48,536 bases of DNA from Candidatus Flavonifractor intestinipullorum (lineage in GTDB: Bacteria > Bacillota > Clostridia > Oscillospirales > Oscillospiraceae). This document shows, piece after piece, positions 39,664-48,420 of the stretch. The notes beneath the pieces are model-generated. The model was not told the origin of the DNA and did no database searches. It saw nothing but the letters and a program-made list of their open reading frames with translations. Positions within the stretch are counted from its first letter, which is position 1, and every line of letters starts with the position of its first letter. Position numbers and translations under genes: made by a program. The stretch is from the NCBI GenBank assembly GCA_019118925.1, contig DWYC01000053.1, forward strand, positions 137,557 through 186,092. Reading direction: 5' to 3'.

Positions 39664-39693
39664 AGGCGGGACGGGGCACCGTCCCGCCTTTTT
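39664..39693 (+). terminator. Terminator between prs and pth
   Basis: AGGCGGGACGG, loop GGCA, CCGTCCCGCCT, then a T5 run. It lies inside the glmU-prs-pth order, so pth may be partly insulated or read through. Confidence 0.8.
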
Positions 39694-39708
39694 CTGAGGT
39701 GGAGTGAC

Positions 39709-40302
39709 ATGCTGTTTGGAAAAAAGCCCGCCGGAGTGAACTGGCTCATTGTGGGGCTGGGCAACGTAGGGGACAAGTATGAGGGGACGCGGCACAATGT
39801 GGGCTTCCGGGTGGCCGACGAGCTGGCCGAACGGGCCGGCGTACCGGTCCAGCGGCTGAAATACCGGGCGCTCACCGGACAGGCGGAGATTGGCGGCGCG
39901 CGGGTGCTGCTGATGAAGCCGGTGACTTTTATGAACCTCTCCGGAGAGGCGGTGCGTCCGGCGGCGGACTTTTATAAAGTTCCGGCCGACCATATTCTGG
40001 TGCTCTCCGACGACGTGTCCCTTCCGGTGGGCAAACTGCGTATCCGGCGGGGCGGCTCGGCGGGGGGACACAACGGGCTGAAAAATATCATCCAGCACCT
40101 GGGCACCGATCAGTTTCCCAGGGTCAAGGTGGGTGTGGGGGAGAAGCCCCACCCCGACTACGACATGGCCGACTGGGTGCTGGGGAAATTCCAGGGCGAG
40201 GACCGTAAGGCCATCGACCAGGCGGTCCAGCGGGCGGCCGACGCGGTGGAGTGTCTCCTACGAGAGGGCCCCGAGCGGGCCATGAGCCGTTTTAATGGAT
40301 AA
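39709..40302 (+). CDS. pth: Peptidyl-tRNA hydrolase
   Basis: The 197-residue enzyme frees tRNA from peptidyl-tRNA that drops off ribosomes. GLGNVGDKYEGTRHNVGF holds the catalytic His. KPVTFMNLSGEAV and GGSAGGHNGLKNII are the other signatures. ATG 39709 (MLFGKKP) has GAGGTGGAG. It follows prs after a terminator hairpin and ends before a bidirectional terminator. Confidence 0.95.
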   Translation: MLFGKKPAGVNWLIVGLGNVGDKYEGTRHNVGFRVADELAERAGVPVQRLKYRALTGQAEIGGARVLLMKPVTFMNLSGEAVRPAADFYKVPADHILVLSDDVSLPVGKLRIRRGGSAGGHNGLKNIIQHLGTDQFPRVKVGVGEKPHPDYDMADWVLGKFQGEDRKAIDQAVQRAADAVECLLREGPERAMSRFNG

Positions 40303-40315
40303 CGTGATCGAACGA

Positions 40316-40353
40316 TAAAAAAGCGCCGCGGGACAAGACGGTCCCGCGGCGCT
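40316..40353. terminator. Terminator between pth and the hydrogenase operon
   Basis: A 13-pair stem, AGCGCCGCGGGAC and its complement, with loop AAGACG. On the minus strand it is followed by a T-run and ends the hydrogenase operon; on the plus strand it can also stop pth transcripts. Confidence 0.85.
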
Positions 40354-40370
40354 GCCGCATTATACGGAAA

Positions 40371-42137
40371 TTATTTGTGGTTCTGCTGGTAGGGCGTAAA
40401 GTCGTAGCGCTTGGGCCGGGCGGCATATGTGGTGTGGAGGAGCTCGTGGGATTTGTGGCTCAGGGGATGGTCGAAGAACTCCTCGTAAATGGTCTTGATG
40501 TCCGGATTTTCGTGGCTCTTGCGCAGAGGCAGGCTCTCGTCCAGGGCATAGAGCGCCTTGATGCGGGCCTGACGCTTGGCGTTGTCGGTGCCGATGGGCT
40601 GTCCGCCGCCGCCGATACAGCCGCCGGGACAGGCCATAATCTCCACGAAGAGATAGTCGGCCTCCCCACTCTCAATGCGGCGGATGACCTCCTCGGCGTT
40701 CTTCAGGCCGTTGGCCACCGCCACCTTCAGCGGCGTGCCGTCCAGATCCACCGTCGCCTCCCGGATGCCGCCCACCTCGCCGCGGACGGCCTCGAACTCC
40801 AGGCGAGGCAGCTCCTTGCCGGTATAGAGCTCATAAGCGGTACGCAGCGCGGCTTCCATCACGCCGCCGGTGTTGCCGAAGATGGCGCCGGCGCCCGAAC
40901 CGGTACCCAGAGGGGCATCGAACTCGCTCTCCGGCAGGCGGGCCAGGTCCAGGCCCTCATACCGGATGAGCTTGGCCAGCTCCCGGGTGGTGAGGACCAC
41001 GTCCACATCCTGATAGCCGTCCCGGCCCAGCTCGGGACGGGTGGCCTCAAACTTCTTGGCGGTGCAGGGCATGACCGACACCGAGACAATATCCTTGGGA
41101 TCCCAGCCCATACGCTGGGCATAATAGGTCTTGAGCACCGCGCCGAACATGCCCTGGGGGCTCTTGGCGGTGGAGAAGTTGGGAATCAGCTCGGGGTGGT
41201 GCTTCTCCATAAAGTTGACCCAGCCGGGGGAACAGGAGGTGAACATGGGCAGGCGGCCGCCGTTCTTGATGCGGTCGAGCAGCTCGCTGCCCTCCTCCAT
41301 GATGGTGAGGTCGGCGGAGAAGTTGGTGTCAAAGACCTTCTCAAAGCCGATCATCTTCAGGGCAGTAACCATCTTTCCGGTGACCAGCGCGCCGGGGTCC
41401 ATGCCGAAGTCGTCGCCCAGGGCCACCCGGACGGAGGGGGCCACCTGGACCACCACATGCTTGTCGGGGTTGTGGAGGGCGTGGCGGACATGGCTGGTGT
41501 GGTCCACCTCGGTGAGGGCGCCCACCGGGCAGACCAGGGTGCACTGGCCGCACAGGACGCAGTCGGTCTCGTTCATGGGCAGGTCAAAGGCGGTGGTCAC
41601 CTTGCACGCGGCGCTGCGGCCGGTGAAGGAGAGGGCGCCGATGCCCTGGACCTCCGTACAGACCTTCACGCAGCGGCCGCACTTGACGCACTTGGTGGGG
41701 TCCCGAACGATGGAGGGGTTGTCCAGCCGGGGCGGCTCCTTGCTGGAGACGTCGGGCAGGTCGGGCTTGAGACGGTTGAAGCGCCGGCACAGATTTTGCA
41801 GGTCGCAGTTGTTGTTGCGGGCGCAGGCCAGGCAGTCCTGGTGGTGGTCGGCCAGAATCAGGTCCAGCACGCCCACCTGGGCGTCGTAGACCCGCTTGGA
41901 GTCGGTGATGACCTCCATCCCCTCCCACACCAGGGTGGAGCAGGCGGCCAGCAGCTTGCGCTGGCCGGTGACCTCCACCATGCACATGCGGCAGTGGGCC
42001 TTGATGGACTGGTCGGGGTGATAGCACAGGTGGGGAATGTCGATGCCGATGCTGTGGGCGGCCTCGATGATACGGGTGCCGGCGGGCACCTCCACGGGCA
42101 TATGGTTGATGGTCAGATGGATCATGTTCTCGCTCAT
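40371..42137 (-). CDS. hydA: [FeFe]-hydrogenase catalytic subunit
   Basis: The 588-residue enzyme makes or uses H2. Domains in order: N-terminal [2Fe-2S] (CYHPDQSIKAHCRMC and a later Cys), a His-ligated cluster (HHQDCLACARNNNC), two [4Fe-4S] clusters (CVKCGRCVKVC, CVLCGQCTLVC) and the H-cluster domain with L1 TSCSPGW, L2 MPCTAKKFE and L3 EIMACPGGCIGGGGQP. All ligands are present. The ATGA overlap with the NuoF-like gene shows co-translation; with the NuoE-like subunit it forms a trimeric NADH-linked hydrogenase. Maturases (HydEFG) are not in the window. Confidence 0.95.
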   Translation of the reverse strand: MSENMIHLTINHMPVEVPAGTRIIEAAHSIGIDIPHLCYHPDQSIKAHCRMCMVEVTGQRKLLAACSTLVWEGMEVITDSKRVYDAQVGVLDLILADHHQDCLACARNNNCDLQNLCRRFNRLKPDLPDVSSKEPPRLDNPSIVRDPTKCVKCGRCVKVCTEVQGIGALSFTGRSAACKVTTAFDLPMNETDCVLCGQCTLVCPVGALTEVDHTSHVRHALHNPDKHVVVQVAPSVRVALGDDFGMDPGALVTGKMVTALKMIGFEKVFDTNFSADLTIMEEGSELLDRIKNGGRLPMFTSCSPGWVNFMEKHHPELIPNFSTAKSPQGMFGAVLKTYYAQRMGWDPKDIVSVSVMPCTAKKFEATRPELGRDGYQDVDVVLTTRELAKLIRYEGLDLARLPESEFDAPLGTGSGAGAIFGNTGGVMEAALRTAYELYTGKELPRLEFEAVRGEVGGIREATVDLDGTPLKVAVANGLKNAEEVIRRIESGEADYLFVEIMACPGGCIGGGGQPIGTDNAKRQARIKALYALDESLPLRKSHENPDIKTIYEEFFDHPLSHKSHELLHTTYAARPKRYDFTPYQQNHK

Positions 42138-43396
42138 CTGACGGCCACCTCCTTCTTAATGGCAAAGACTTCGGGGAAGCGCTTCATGGCGGAGAGGAGA
42201 GCCGACTGGGCCGTCTCACCCAGGCCGCACATGGAGGCGGTAGACATAATGCGGGCGTATTTCTCCATCAGGCGGATGTCCTCTTCGGTGTGGGTACCGG
42301 CGGCCACCTTATCCAGCAGCATCCGGATATGGAGGTTGCCCTCCCGGCAGGGGGTACACTGGCCGCAGCTCTCATGGAAGAAGAACTGCTGGGTGATCCG
42401 CAGGAAACCGATGATACTGGTGCGCTCGTCCACCACCAGCACGGCGCCCGAGCCGATGGCGGTCAGGTCGGCGGCCTTCATATCCTTGTAGGTATAGGGG
42501 GTGTCCAGCTGGGCCGGAGAGGCCAGACGGCCCGACGCGCCGCCCAGCTGCACCAGCTGGAGCTGATGGCCGTCCTCGATTCCGCCGGCCAGGTCATAGA
42601 TGATCTCCCGGATGGTGATGCCGAAGGGGACCTCGAATACGCCGGGGTTCTTTACGTTGCCGCAGACCGAGATCATCTTGGTGCCGGGGCAGTCGGGCGT
42701 ACCCTGGCTCTTATAAAAGCCGCTGGTGTCCAGCAGCAGGGGGGGCACCAGGGAGAGCGACTCCACATTGTTCACGCAGGTGGGCAGGTGGAACGCGCCG
42801 CACTGTTTAATGAAGGGGGGCTTCATCCGCGGCCGGCCCGAGTGGCCCTCCAGGGACTCGCACAGGGCGCTGCCCTCACCGCAGACATAGGCGCCCGCGC
42901 CCGAGTAGAGGTGGATGCGGTAGGAGAAGCCGCTGCCCAGGATATTCTCGCCCAGATAACCTTTCTCCTCACACTGCTGAATGGCGGAGAGGAGCAGGGG
43001 GCGCAGATGAGAGTACTCGCCGCGCATGTAGATGTAACCGTTGTCGGCCCCCACCGCCCAGCCGGCGATGATCATGCCCTCCAGAAGCTGGAAGGGGTCG
43101 TTGCGGATGAGCTCCCGGTCCTTGAAGGTGCCGGGCTCGCCCTCGTCGGCGTTGCAGACCACGCACTTGTGGGGGGCCTCCACTCCGCGGGCCTGGGACC
43201 ATTTGCGGCCCATGTCGTAGGCCGCGCCGCCCCGGCCCTGGACGCCGTTGTCCGAGAGGACCTGGGCGATCTCCAGACCGTCCATTCCCAGGGCCTTGCG
43301 CAGGGCGGTAAAGCCGCCGATGTACTCATAGGAAGCCAGACTGGCGGGGTTGTACCGCCCGAAATTCCGGCTGATGAAAGAGACTGTCTTACTCAT
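42134..43396 (-). CDS. hydB: NuoF-like NADH-binding hydrogenase subunit
   Basis: The 420-residue protein is the flavin/NADH subunit of the hydrogenase. GRGGAAYDMGRKWSQAR, NADEGEPGTFKDRELI, GAGAYVCGEGSALCESLEG and ESCGQCTPCREG (with a later Cys) give the FMN/NADH sites and one [4Fe-4S]. Compared with electron-bifurcating HydB of about 600 residues it lacks the N-terminal thioredoxin-like [2Fe-2S] domain and the C-terminal ferredoxin-like domain. It has its own GGGAGGG and ATG 43396, 15 bases after the hydC stop. Confidence 0.9.
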   Translation of the reverse strand: MSKTVSFISRNFGRYNPASLASYEYIGGFTALRKALGMDGLEIAQVLSDNGVQGRGGAAYDMGRKWSQARGVEAPHKCVVCNADEGEPGTFKDRELIRNDPFQLLEGMIIAGWAVGADNGYIYMRGEYSHLRPLLLSAIQQCEEKGYLGENILGSGFSYRIHLYSGAGAYVCGEGSALCESLEGHSGRPRMKPPFIKQCGAFHLPTCVNNVESLSLVPPLLLDTSGFYKSQGTPDCPGTKMISVCGNVKNPGVFEVPFGITIREIIYDLAGGIEDGHQLQLVQLGGASGRLASPAQLDTPYTYKDMKAADLTAIGSGAVLVVDERTSIIGFLRITQQFFFHESCGQCTPCREGNLHIRMLLDKVAAGTHTEEDIRLMEKYARIMSTASMCGLGETAQSALLSAMKRFPEVFAIKKEVAVR

Positions 43397-43411
43397 TGCC
43401 TTCCCTCCCGA

Positions 43412-43912
43412 TCAATCCAGCTGCCGGAGCATGTCCAGCACGCGCTCCTCGCTGTCCAGATGGCCGTAGATCTCACCGTTGACCCGCACGGCGGGGGAGA
43501 CGTCGCAGGCGCCGAAGCAGGGCACCTTTTCAATGCAGAAACGGCCGTCGTAGGTGACCTCGCCCACCTCCAGATTCAAAAGGCGCTTGAGGGTCTCCAC
43601 GAGAGTGTCGCTGTCCTTCACCCGGCAGGGGGCGGAGTTGCACACCTCCAGCGTGTATTTGGCCCGGGGCTTGTCATAGAGCATGGAGTAGAAGGTAATC
43701 ACATCGTAGATCTGAGTAGGGCGGATGGAGAGGCGCTGGGCCAGGTAATAGGCCGCGCTCTCGGGGATATAGTGGCGCTCCACTCCGTCCTGGATGTCCA
43801 GGAGAATGCCGACCAGCTGTGTGGGATCACCGCCGTGGGCGTCCACCACCTGGTCCACCAGCGCCACCATTTCCGGCGTCAGTTCGTTCAGCTTTTGCAC
43901 AAAGGGCTTCAT
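43412..43912 (-). CDS. hydC: NuoE-like [2Fe-2S] hydrogenase subunit
   Basis: The 166-residue protein is the 24-kDa-type subunit passing electrons between flavin and hydrogenase. The four [2Fe-2S] cysteines are in CNSAPC (C-x4-C) and CFGAC (C-x3-C). The N-terminal helical part (ESAAYYLAQRLSIRPTQIYD, 20 residues) and VITFYSML are typical of NuoE. ATG 43912 has AAAGGAGGACC. First gene of the operon. Confidence 0.92.
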   Translation of the reverse strand: MKPFVQKLNELTPEMVALVDQVVDAHGGDPTQLVGILLDIQDGVERHYIPESAAYYLAQRLSIRPTQIYDVITFYSMLYDKPRAKYTLEVCNSAPCRVKDSDTLVETLKRLLNLEVGEVTYDGRFCIEKVPCFGACDVSPAVRVNGEIYGHLDSEERVLDMLRQLD

Positions 43913-44056
43913 GCAAGGTCCTCCTTTACTTCCCACGGGACAGGCCGCGGGGTGTGGGTGCCGCAGGGGAAAACGGGACCGGGCTCCGAAGCACGGAAAC
44001 GGAATTCGGAAACCGGCCCTGGAATGGGCATATGGTACAGAGGGGGTGTTTCCTTA

Positions 44057-44085
44057 ATACTATACTCGCCGTTTTAATTTTACAA
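44057..44085 (-). promoter_or_regulatory. Possible promoter of the hydrogenase operon
   Basis: Minus strand TTGTAA (44080-44085), 17-base spacer, TAGTAT (44057-44062); leader about 140 bases. The -10 is imperfect. Confidence 0.45.
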
Positions 44086-44166
44086 GCCCATTTTTTTGCA
44101 CAGGAAAAGATATGGAGAAAACCACAAAAAAGACACGAGAAATATAGACAATATGACCATTGAAAA

Positions 44167-44196
44167 TGTATAAATCTGGATCTTCCGGACAAACTA
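44167..44196 (+). promoter_or_regulatory. Sigma-G-like promoter of the germination operon
   Basis: TGTATA (44167-44172), 17-base spacer, CAAACTA (44190-44196) resembles the forespore sigma-G consensus (TGNATA and CATACTA). It lies 34 bases before the gerA start, as expected for a germinant-receptor operon. The rest of the 317-base gap between hydC and gerA (43913-44229) holds AT-rich spacer and no gene. Confidence 0.55.
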
Positions 44197-44229
44197 AAAC
44201 CATCGTTATGGGAATGGGAGGAGAGCGAT

Positions 44230-45744
44230 TTGGAAGAGTATCCATGGACGGAAACGGATGTGCCGCCGCATCCCAGACGGGAGCCCCGGTTCCCCGGAGC
44301 GCTGAGCGTGGAACGGGTCCGGGAGATTTTTCGGGACTGCGCCGACTTTGCCACCCGCAGGGTGGAGATTGGGGGCGCGGGGGTCCCTGTGACGCTGTGT
44401 TATATCACGGGCATGGTCAAGCTGGAGCGGGTGAGCGAGTATGTACTGCGGCCCCTGGCTCAGGACGACAGCCTGGAGGGGGACAACCGGCGGTCCGTGT
44501 ACCGGCGGATGGCGGAGGGAGCTCTTTACAACCTCATTACGGCGGAGCGCACCACGCTGGACCAGGCGGTCAACGACCTGATCGCCGGGTGGTGCCTGCT
44601 CTTTTTTCCCGGGGAATCCGGGTGCCTCTCGTTCTTTGTGGCCACCGAGGACAAGCGGTCCATCAGCCCTCCCGAGAGCGAGACGGTGCTCAAAGGGGCC
44701 CGGGACGGCTTTGTGGAGAGCCTGCGGACCAATACCAGCCTGGTCCGGCGGCACCTGAAAGCGCCGGAGCTGAAGATCAAAGAACAGATTGTGGGGCGGC
44801 AATCTCTGACCATGGTGGATGTGCTCTACCTGGAGGGGATCGCCAATCCGGAGACCGTCCGGGCGGTGGAGGAGCACCTGGCGGAGATTGACATCGACGC
44901 CGCCCTGGCTACGGGCAACCTGGAGGAGTATCTAGTGGACCGCACAGGCACGCCCTTCCCCCTGGTGCAGTACACGGAGCGGCCCGACCGCTTCTGCGGC
45001 GGTTTGAGCGAGGGACGGGTGGGCCTGCTGGCCGACGGGCTGCCCCTGGGTTACCTGATGCCGGGCACGGTGGGCAGCTTTCTGCGCTCGGGTCAGGACA
45101 AGAGCAGCAACTGGATGCTGGCCACCATGCTCACCCTTCTGCGCTTTTTGTGTGTGCTGGTGACGCTGCTGCTCCCCGCCCTCTATATCGCCATGGTCAC
45201 CTTTCACCAGGAGATGATCCCCACCCGGCTGGCGCTCTCCATCATCGCCGCCAAGCGGGACGTGCCCTTTCAGACAGTCATAGAAGTGCTCATTCTGCTT
45301 ATCGCCTTTGAAATCCTGCAGGAGGCGGGGCTGCGCCTGCCCCAGTCCATCGGTCAGACCGTGTCCATTATTGGCGGCCTGGTGGTGGGGCAGGCGGCGG
45401 TGGAGGCCAAAATTGTCTCCCCGGCGGTCCTGATTGCTGTGGCCATCGCCGGCATCGCCGGCTACACCATGCCCAGCCAGGAGATGGCCGCCGCCCTGCG
45501 CCTGTGGCGCTTTCTGCTGGCGCTGCTGGCCAGTGTGGCCGGGCTGTTCGGCGTGACCGGGGGACTTGCAGCCCTCATCTTCCATCTGGCGGAGATTGAG
45601 AGCTACGGCGTACCTTATCTGGCGCCTTTTGCCGGCGGGCTCGGCCTGCGGCGGGCGGGGCGGGCGGTGGTGCGCCTCCCCCTGCCGTGGATCAAACTGC
45701 GGGAGCGGACGCTGAAAACACCGAATCGGAGAAAACAACAATGA
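44230..45744 (+). CDS. Spore germination protein, GerA/GerAA family
   Basis: The 504-residue protein is the A subunit of a germinant receptor in the inner spore membrane. The N-terminal cytoplasmic part (about 1-260) holds the GerA signatures DRTGTPFPLVQYTERPDRF, EGRVGLLADGLPLGYLMPG, and the C-terminal half has about five membrane helices (about 300-475), including TVSIIGGLVVGQAAVEAKIV. The start is TTG 44230, with GGGAGGAGAGCGAT before it. It is the first gene of gerA-gerC-gerB. The germinant cannot be read from sequence. Confidence 0.93.
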   Translation: MEEYPWTETDVPPHPRREPRFPGALSVERVREIFRDCADFATRRVEIGGAGVPVTLCYITGMVKLERVSEYVLRPLAQDDSLEGDNRRSVYRRMAEGALYNLITAERTTLDQAVNDLIAGWCLLFFPGESGCLSFFVATEDKRSISPPESETVLKGARDGFVESLRTNTSLVRRHLKAPELKIKEQIVGRQSLTMVDVLYLEGIANPETVRAVEEHLAEIDIDAALATGNLEEYLVDRTGTPFPLVQYTERPDRFCGGLSEGRVGLLADGLPLGYLMPGTVGSFLRSGQDKSSNWMLATMLTLLRFLCVLVTLLLPALYIAMVTFHQEMIPTRLALSIIAAKRDVPFQTVIEVLILLIAFEILQEAGLRLPQSIGQTVSIIGGLVVGQAAVEAKIVSPAVLIAVAIAGIAGYTMPSQEMAAALRLWRFLLALLASVAGLFGVTGGLAALIFHLAEIESYGVPYLAPFAGGLGLRRAGRAVVRLPLPWIKLRERTLKTPNRRKQQ

Positions 45745-46841
45745 GACGATCTGGTTGGATGGTGCTTCTTCTGGCCGCCTTTCTCCCCTTGAGCGGCTGC
45801 AAGGAGACCTTTGACTTTTTACCCTATGCCCGGGAAATTGAGGACATGGCGCTCATGCGCACGCTGGGTGTGGACCTGACCGCAGAAGGCGTGCGGGTGA
45901 CGGCCTCCACCGGTATACAGGCCCAGGGGGCCAAGCCCCCCACGATTTTGGAGGAAGAGGCCCGGAGCATCAGCGCGGCCTGCCTCTCCATGCAGGCCCA
46001 GGGGGCGGCCTATGTATTCTACGGCCACGTGGGCCAGCTTCTGCTGGGAGAGGACCTGGCCCGGCAGGGGGTCCGGCCTGCGCTGGACTATGTGATGCGG
46101 GACATTGAGATGCGCCTGGAGACCAAACTCTATGTCCTTCAGGGCGGCGAGGCGGGAGCGGCCATCCAAGCCGCCGCCCAGGAGGACTCGGCCGCCGAGC
46201 AGCTGGAGGCCCTGGAGGCCGACGCGGGACTGCTCTCCGACTTTATGAACCGCACGGTAGAGGAGGTACTGGAGGATCTGGAGGAGAACGGGGACTCCTT
46301 TGTACCCGCCCTTACGCTGGGGGAAAACGGACGGCTGGAGCCGGCGGGATACGCCCTGATTCAAGACGGAGCGCTGGTGGGCTGGGCCCAGGGAGAAGCG
46401 GCTATGGGGATCAATCTGCTCCAGGGGTGGGTGGACGCCGACGTACTGGAGGTCGATGTTCCCACGGGCGGGCGGGCGGCCCTGCGCCTGGTGGGGGCAA
46501 AGACCCGTGTGGAGCCGGTGCTTGAGGGGGAGTCCCTCACCGGCCTGCGCCTGCGCTGCCGGGTGAACGCCAATCTGGCGGAGTACGATGGGGCGGCGGA
46601 TGAGGCCGTTCTGACCGCCCTGGAGCGGGCTCTGGAAGAGCGCTGCCGGGCGCGGCTGACTGCGGTGGCGGAGCTGTGCCGGACCTTGGAGGGAGATTTC
46701 GTCCAGTTCGCCCCGCGGGCCGGACGAAGCGCCCCCTGGCGCTGGAGTGCTATTCAGGAGCAGTGGAATCCGGCCGGGTGGAACCTGGACGTCGTGGTGG
46801 AAGCCGAGCTCTGGCGGGGCTACAACATGAGAGAGCATTGA
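45741..46841 (+). CDS. Germinant receptor lipoprotein, Ger(x)C family
   Basis: The 366-residue protein is the C subunit, with signal peptide and lipobox LSGC (Cys20). It has the family motif of EIEDMALMRTLGVDLT (about residues 31-46), AYVFYGHVGQLLLGEDLA and a C-terminal domain of repeating alpha/beta units. ATGA overlap with gerA couples translation. It would be lipid-anchored on the outer face of the inner spore membrane. The order A-C-B differs from the Bacillus A-B-C. Confidence 0.9.
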   Translation: MRRSGWMVLLLAAFLPLSGCKETFDFLPYAREIEDMALMRTLGVDLTAEGVRVTASTGIQAQGAKPPTILEEEARSISAACLSMQAQGAAYVFYGHVGQLLLGEDLARQGVRPALDYVMRDIEMRLETKLYVLQGGEAGAAIQAAAQEDSAAEQLEALEADAGLLSDFMNRTVEEVLEDLEENGDSFVPALTLGENGRLEPAGYALIQDGALVGWAQGEAAMGINLLQGWVDADVLEVDVPTGGRAALRLVGAKTRVEPVLEGESLTGLRLRCRVNANLAEYDGAADEAVLTALERALEERCRARLTAVAELCRTLEGDFVQFAPRAGRSAPWRWSAIQEQWNPAGWNLDVVVEAELWRGYNMREH

Positions 46842-46853
46842 GGAGGATGGACC

Positions 46854-47939
46854 ATGGCCCATGACAAAATTTCTCTGGGGCAGCTGCTTACGCTGCTCTT
46901 TGCCGCCCTGCTCTCTCCCATGATCCAGATCCTCCCGCGGGAGAGCGTCCTGGCGGCGGGCCGGGCCGGATGGATGACCACGCTGGCGGTATTGCCGGCG
47001 GCGCTGCTGCTGTGCTGGGCGCTTCACACCGTACCCGGGCGCCTGGGAGAGGGGGCCGGCCTGGCCCAGGGGCTGGAGGCAGCGTTTGGCCGGAATGTGA
47101 GCCGGCTCCTGGTAGCGGCTTATCTGGTCTGGGGGGTGCTGCTTTTGGGGTGGAGCGCCCGCTGGTGTGCCTACCGGGTGTTGTCGGTCAACTATCGGAA
47201 TGCGCCGCTGCCTCTTTTTATCCTGGCGCTGCTGGCGCTGACGGCCTGGGCGGGGCGGAAGAAGCTCTCATCTTTTGCCAGAGCGGGCGAAATTTTTGCT
47301 CTGGCGTTAGGGACGGCCCTGACGCTGGCGCTGGTTCTGGCGCTGTTTCGGACAAAATGGAAAAATTTAGGGCCCGTTTGGGCTGAGGATCTGCCGGGAG
47401 TCGTCCGGGGGACCCTGCCGGTGCTGAGTCTCTTCGGCTATGGAGTCCCGGCCGCCTTTCTGGCCGGACAGGTCAGCCGGCGTCCCGGTGCGGGAAAGCG
47501 TTTGTACCGCTGGGCGGTGGGGATGTGTCTGGCTCTGACGGTATTTCAAGTCATCTGCATCAGCACCTTCGGACCGGGCCTCATTGAAGAGATGGAGACG
47601 CCGTTTTTCATGATGCTCCGGGTGGTGGGGGTTCCGGGGGCGTTTGAGCGGGTGGAATCGCTCATTATGTCGCTGTGGCTGTTTTCCGACCTGGCCCTGC
47701 TGGGACTGCTCTTTTTCTCCTGCCGGACCATGGCCCGGCATCTGCTGGGAGGGAAGCCGCGGCCCTGGATTCCCGTGGTCCTGATCGCCGCAGCAGGCGG
47801 GCTGGCGCTGGCAAGCATACCGGATCTGTTTCACCTCTCCTGGGTAATGGAGCGGGGAATGGCTGCTGCAAATATAATCTTTGGCATAGCCATTCCTGTT
47901 TTCGCGGCAGCGGCCGCCAAACTGCGCCGAAAGATTTGA
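46854..47939 (+). CDS. Germination permease, GerB family
   Basis: The 361-residue protein is the B subunit, an APC-superfamily-like permease with about ten membrane helices and MAHDKISLGQLLTLLFA at its start. GerB subunits bind the germinant in Bacillus. It lies 12 bases after gerC with AGGAGG. No terminator is obvious downstream. Confidence 0.88.
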   Translation: MAHDKISLGQLLTLLFAALLSPMIQILPRESVLAAGRAGWMTTLAVLPAALLLCWALHTVPGRLGEGAGLAQGLEAAFGRNVSRLLVAAYLVWGVLLLGWSARWCAYRVLSVNYRNAPLPLFILALLALTAWAGRKKLSSFARAGEIFALALGTALTLALVLALFRTKWKNLGPVWAEDLPGVVRGTLPVLSLFGYGVPAAFLAGQVSRRPGAGKRLYRWAVGMCLALTVFQVICISTFGPGLIEEMETPFFMMLRVVGVPGAFERVESLIMSLWLFSDLALLGLLFFSCRTMARHLLGGKPRPWIPVVLIAAAGGLALASIPDLFHLSWVMERGMAAANIIFGIAIPVFAAAAAKLRRKI

Positions 47940-48039
47940 AAAGGAATGGGCATATATAGCGAGAGGAAGGGAATACTGAGAGCAGATATGGTGGTATAAG
48001 AGGGAGTAGGAAAAAACACAGAGAAAAAATAGAAAATGC

Positions 48040-48068
48040 TTGACAAAGCGGGCATGAGCTGGTATTAT
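48040..48068 (+). promoter_or_regulatory. rRNA-type promoter P1
   Basis: TTGACA (48040-48045), 17-base spacer, TATTAT (48063-48068), preceded by A-rich sequence. First of four tandem promoters. Confidence 0.8.
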
Positions 48069-48168
48069 ATCTGAGCGCCTGTGAGGCGGGCACGAAAAAA
48101 GCGGTAAAGAGCTGGAAGAGACCGGGCGGAAGCCGGACGGACTTTCGGGTTGGAGCCGAAAAAAGTGC

Positions 48169-48197
48169 TTGACAAACGAGCGCGAGCGTGGTAAACT
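48169..48197 (+). promoter_or_regulatory. rRNA-type promoter P2
   Basis: TTGACA (48169-48174), 17-base spacer, TAAACT (48192-48197), preceded by GAAAAAAGTGC. Confidence 0.82.
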
Positions 48198-48292
48198 GAA
48201 TGAGTTCGCCTGAGCGGACGGAATTTGTAAAAAAGAGGACGGAAAGCGGGATTGCGGGCCTGAAAAGAGGCCGGGAAGCTCGAAAAAAGTTC

Positions 48293-48321
48293 TTGACAAG
48301 CTCGAAAGAGCGTGGTAAAAT
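48293..48321 (+). promoter_or_regulatory. rRNA-type promoter P3
   Basis: TTGACA (48293-48298), 17-base spacer, TAAAAT (48316-48321), preceded by GAAAAAAGTTC. Nearly the same as P2 over 50 bases. Confidence 0.85.
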
Positions 48322-48391
48322 GAACGAGTTCCTCGCAAGAGCGAACGGCTTGAATGAGAGTGCCGGGGCTGAAAAGTTCTGAAAAAAGTAC

Positions 48392-48420
48392 TTGACAAGC
48401 GAAACGAGATGTGCTAAAAT
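48392..48420 (+). promoter_or_regulatory. rRNA-type promoter P4, nearest to the rRNA gene
   Basis: TTGACA (48392-48397), 17-base spacer, TAAAAT (48415-48420), preceded by GAAAAAAGTAC. Confidence 0.85.

Noticed and set aside
40377-42491. 704-codon plus-strand open frame opposite the hydrogenase genes
   Set aside because: It is an antisense shadow of hydA/hydB caused by high GC. It has no family motif, while the minus strand carries all Fe-S ligands.
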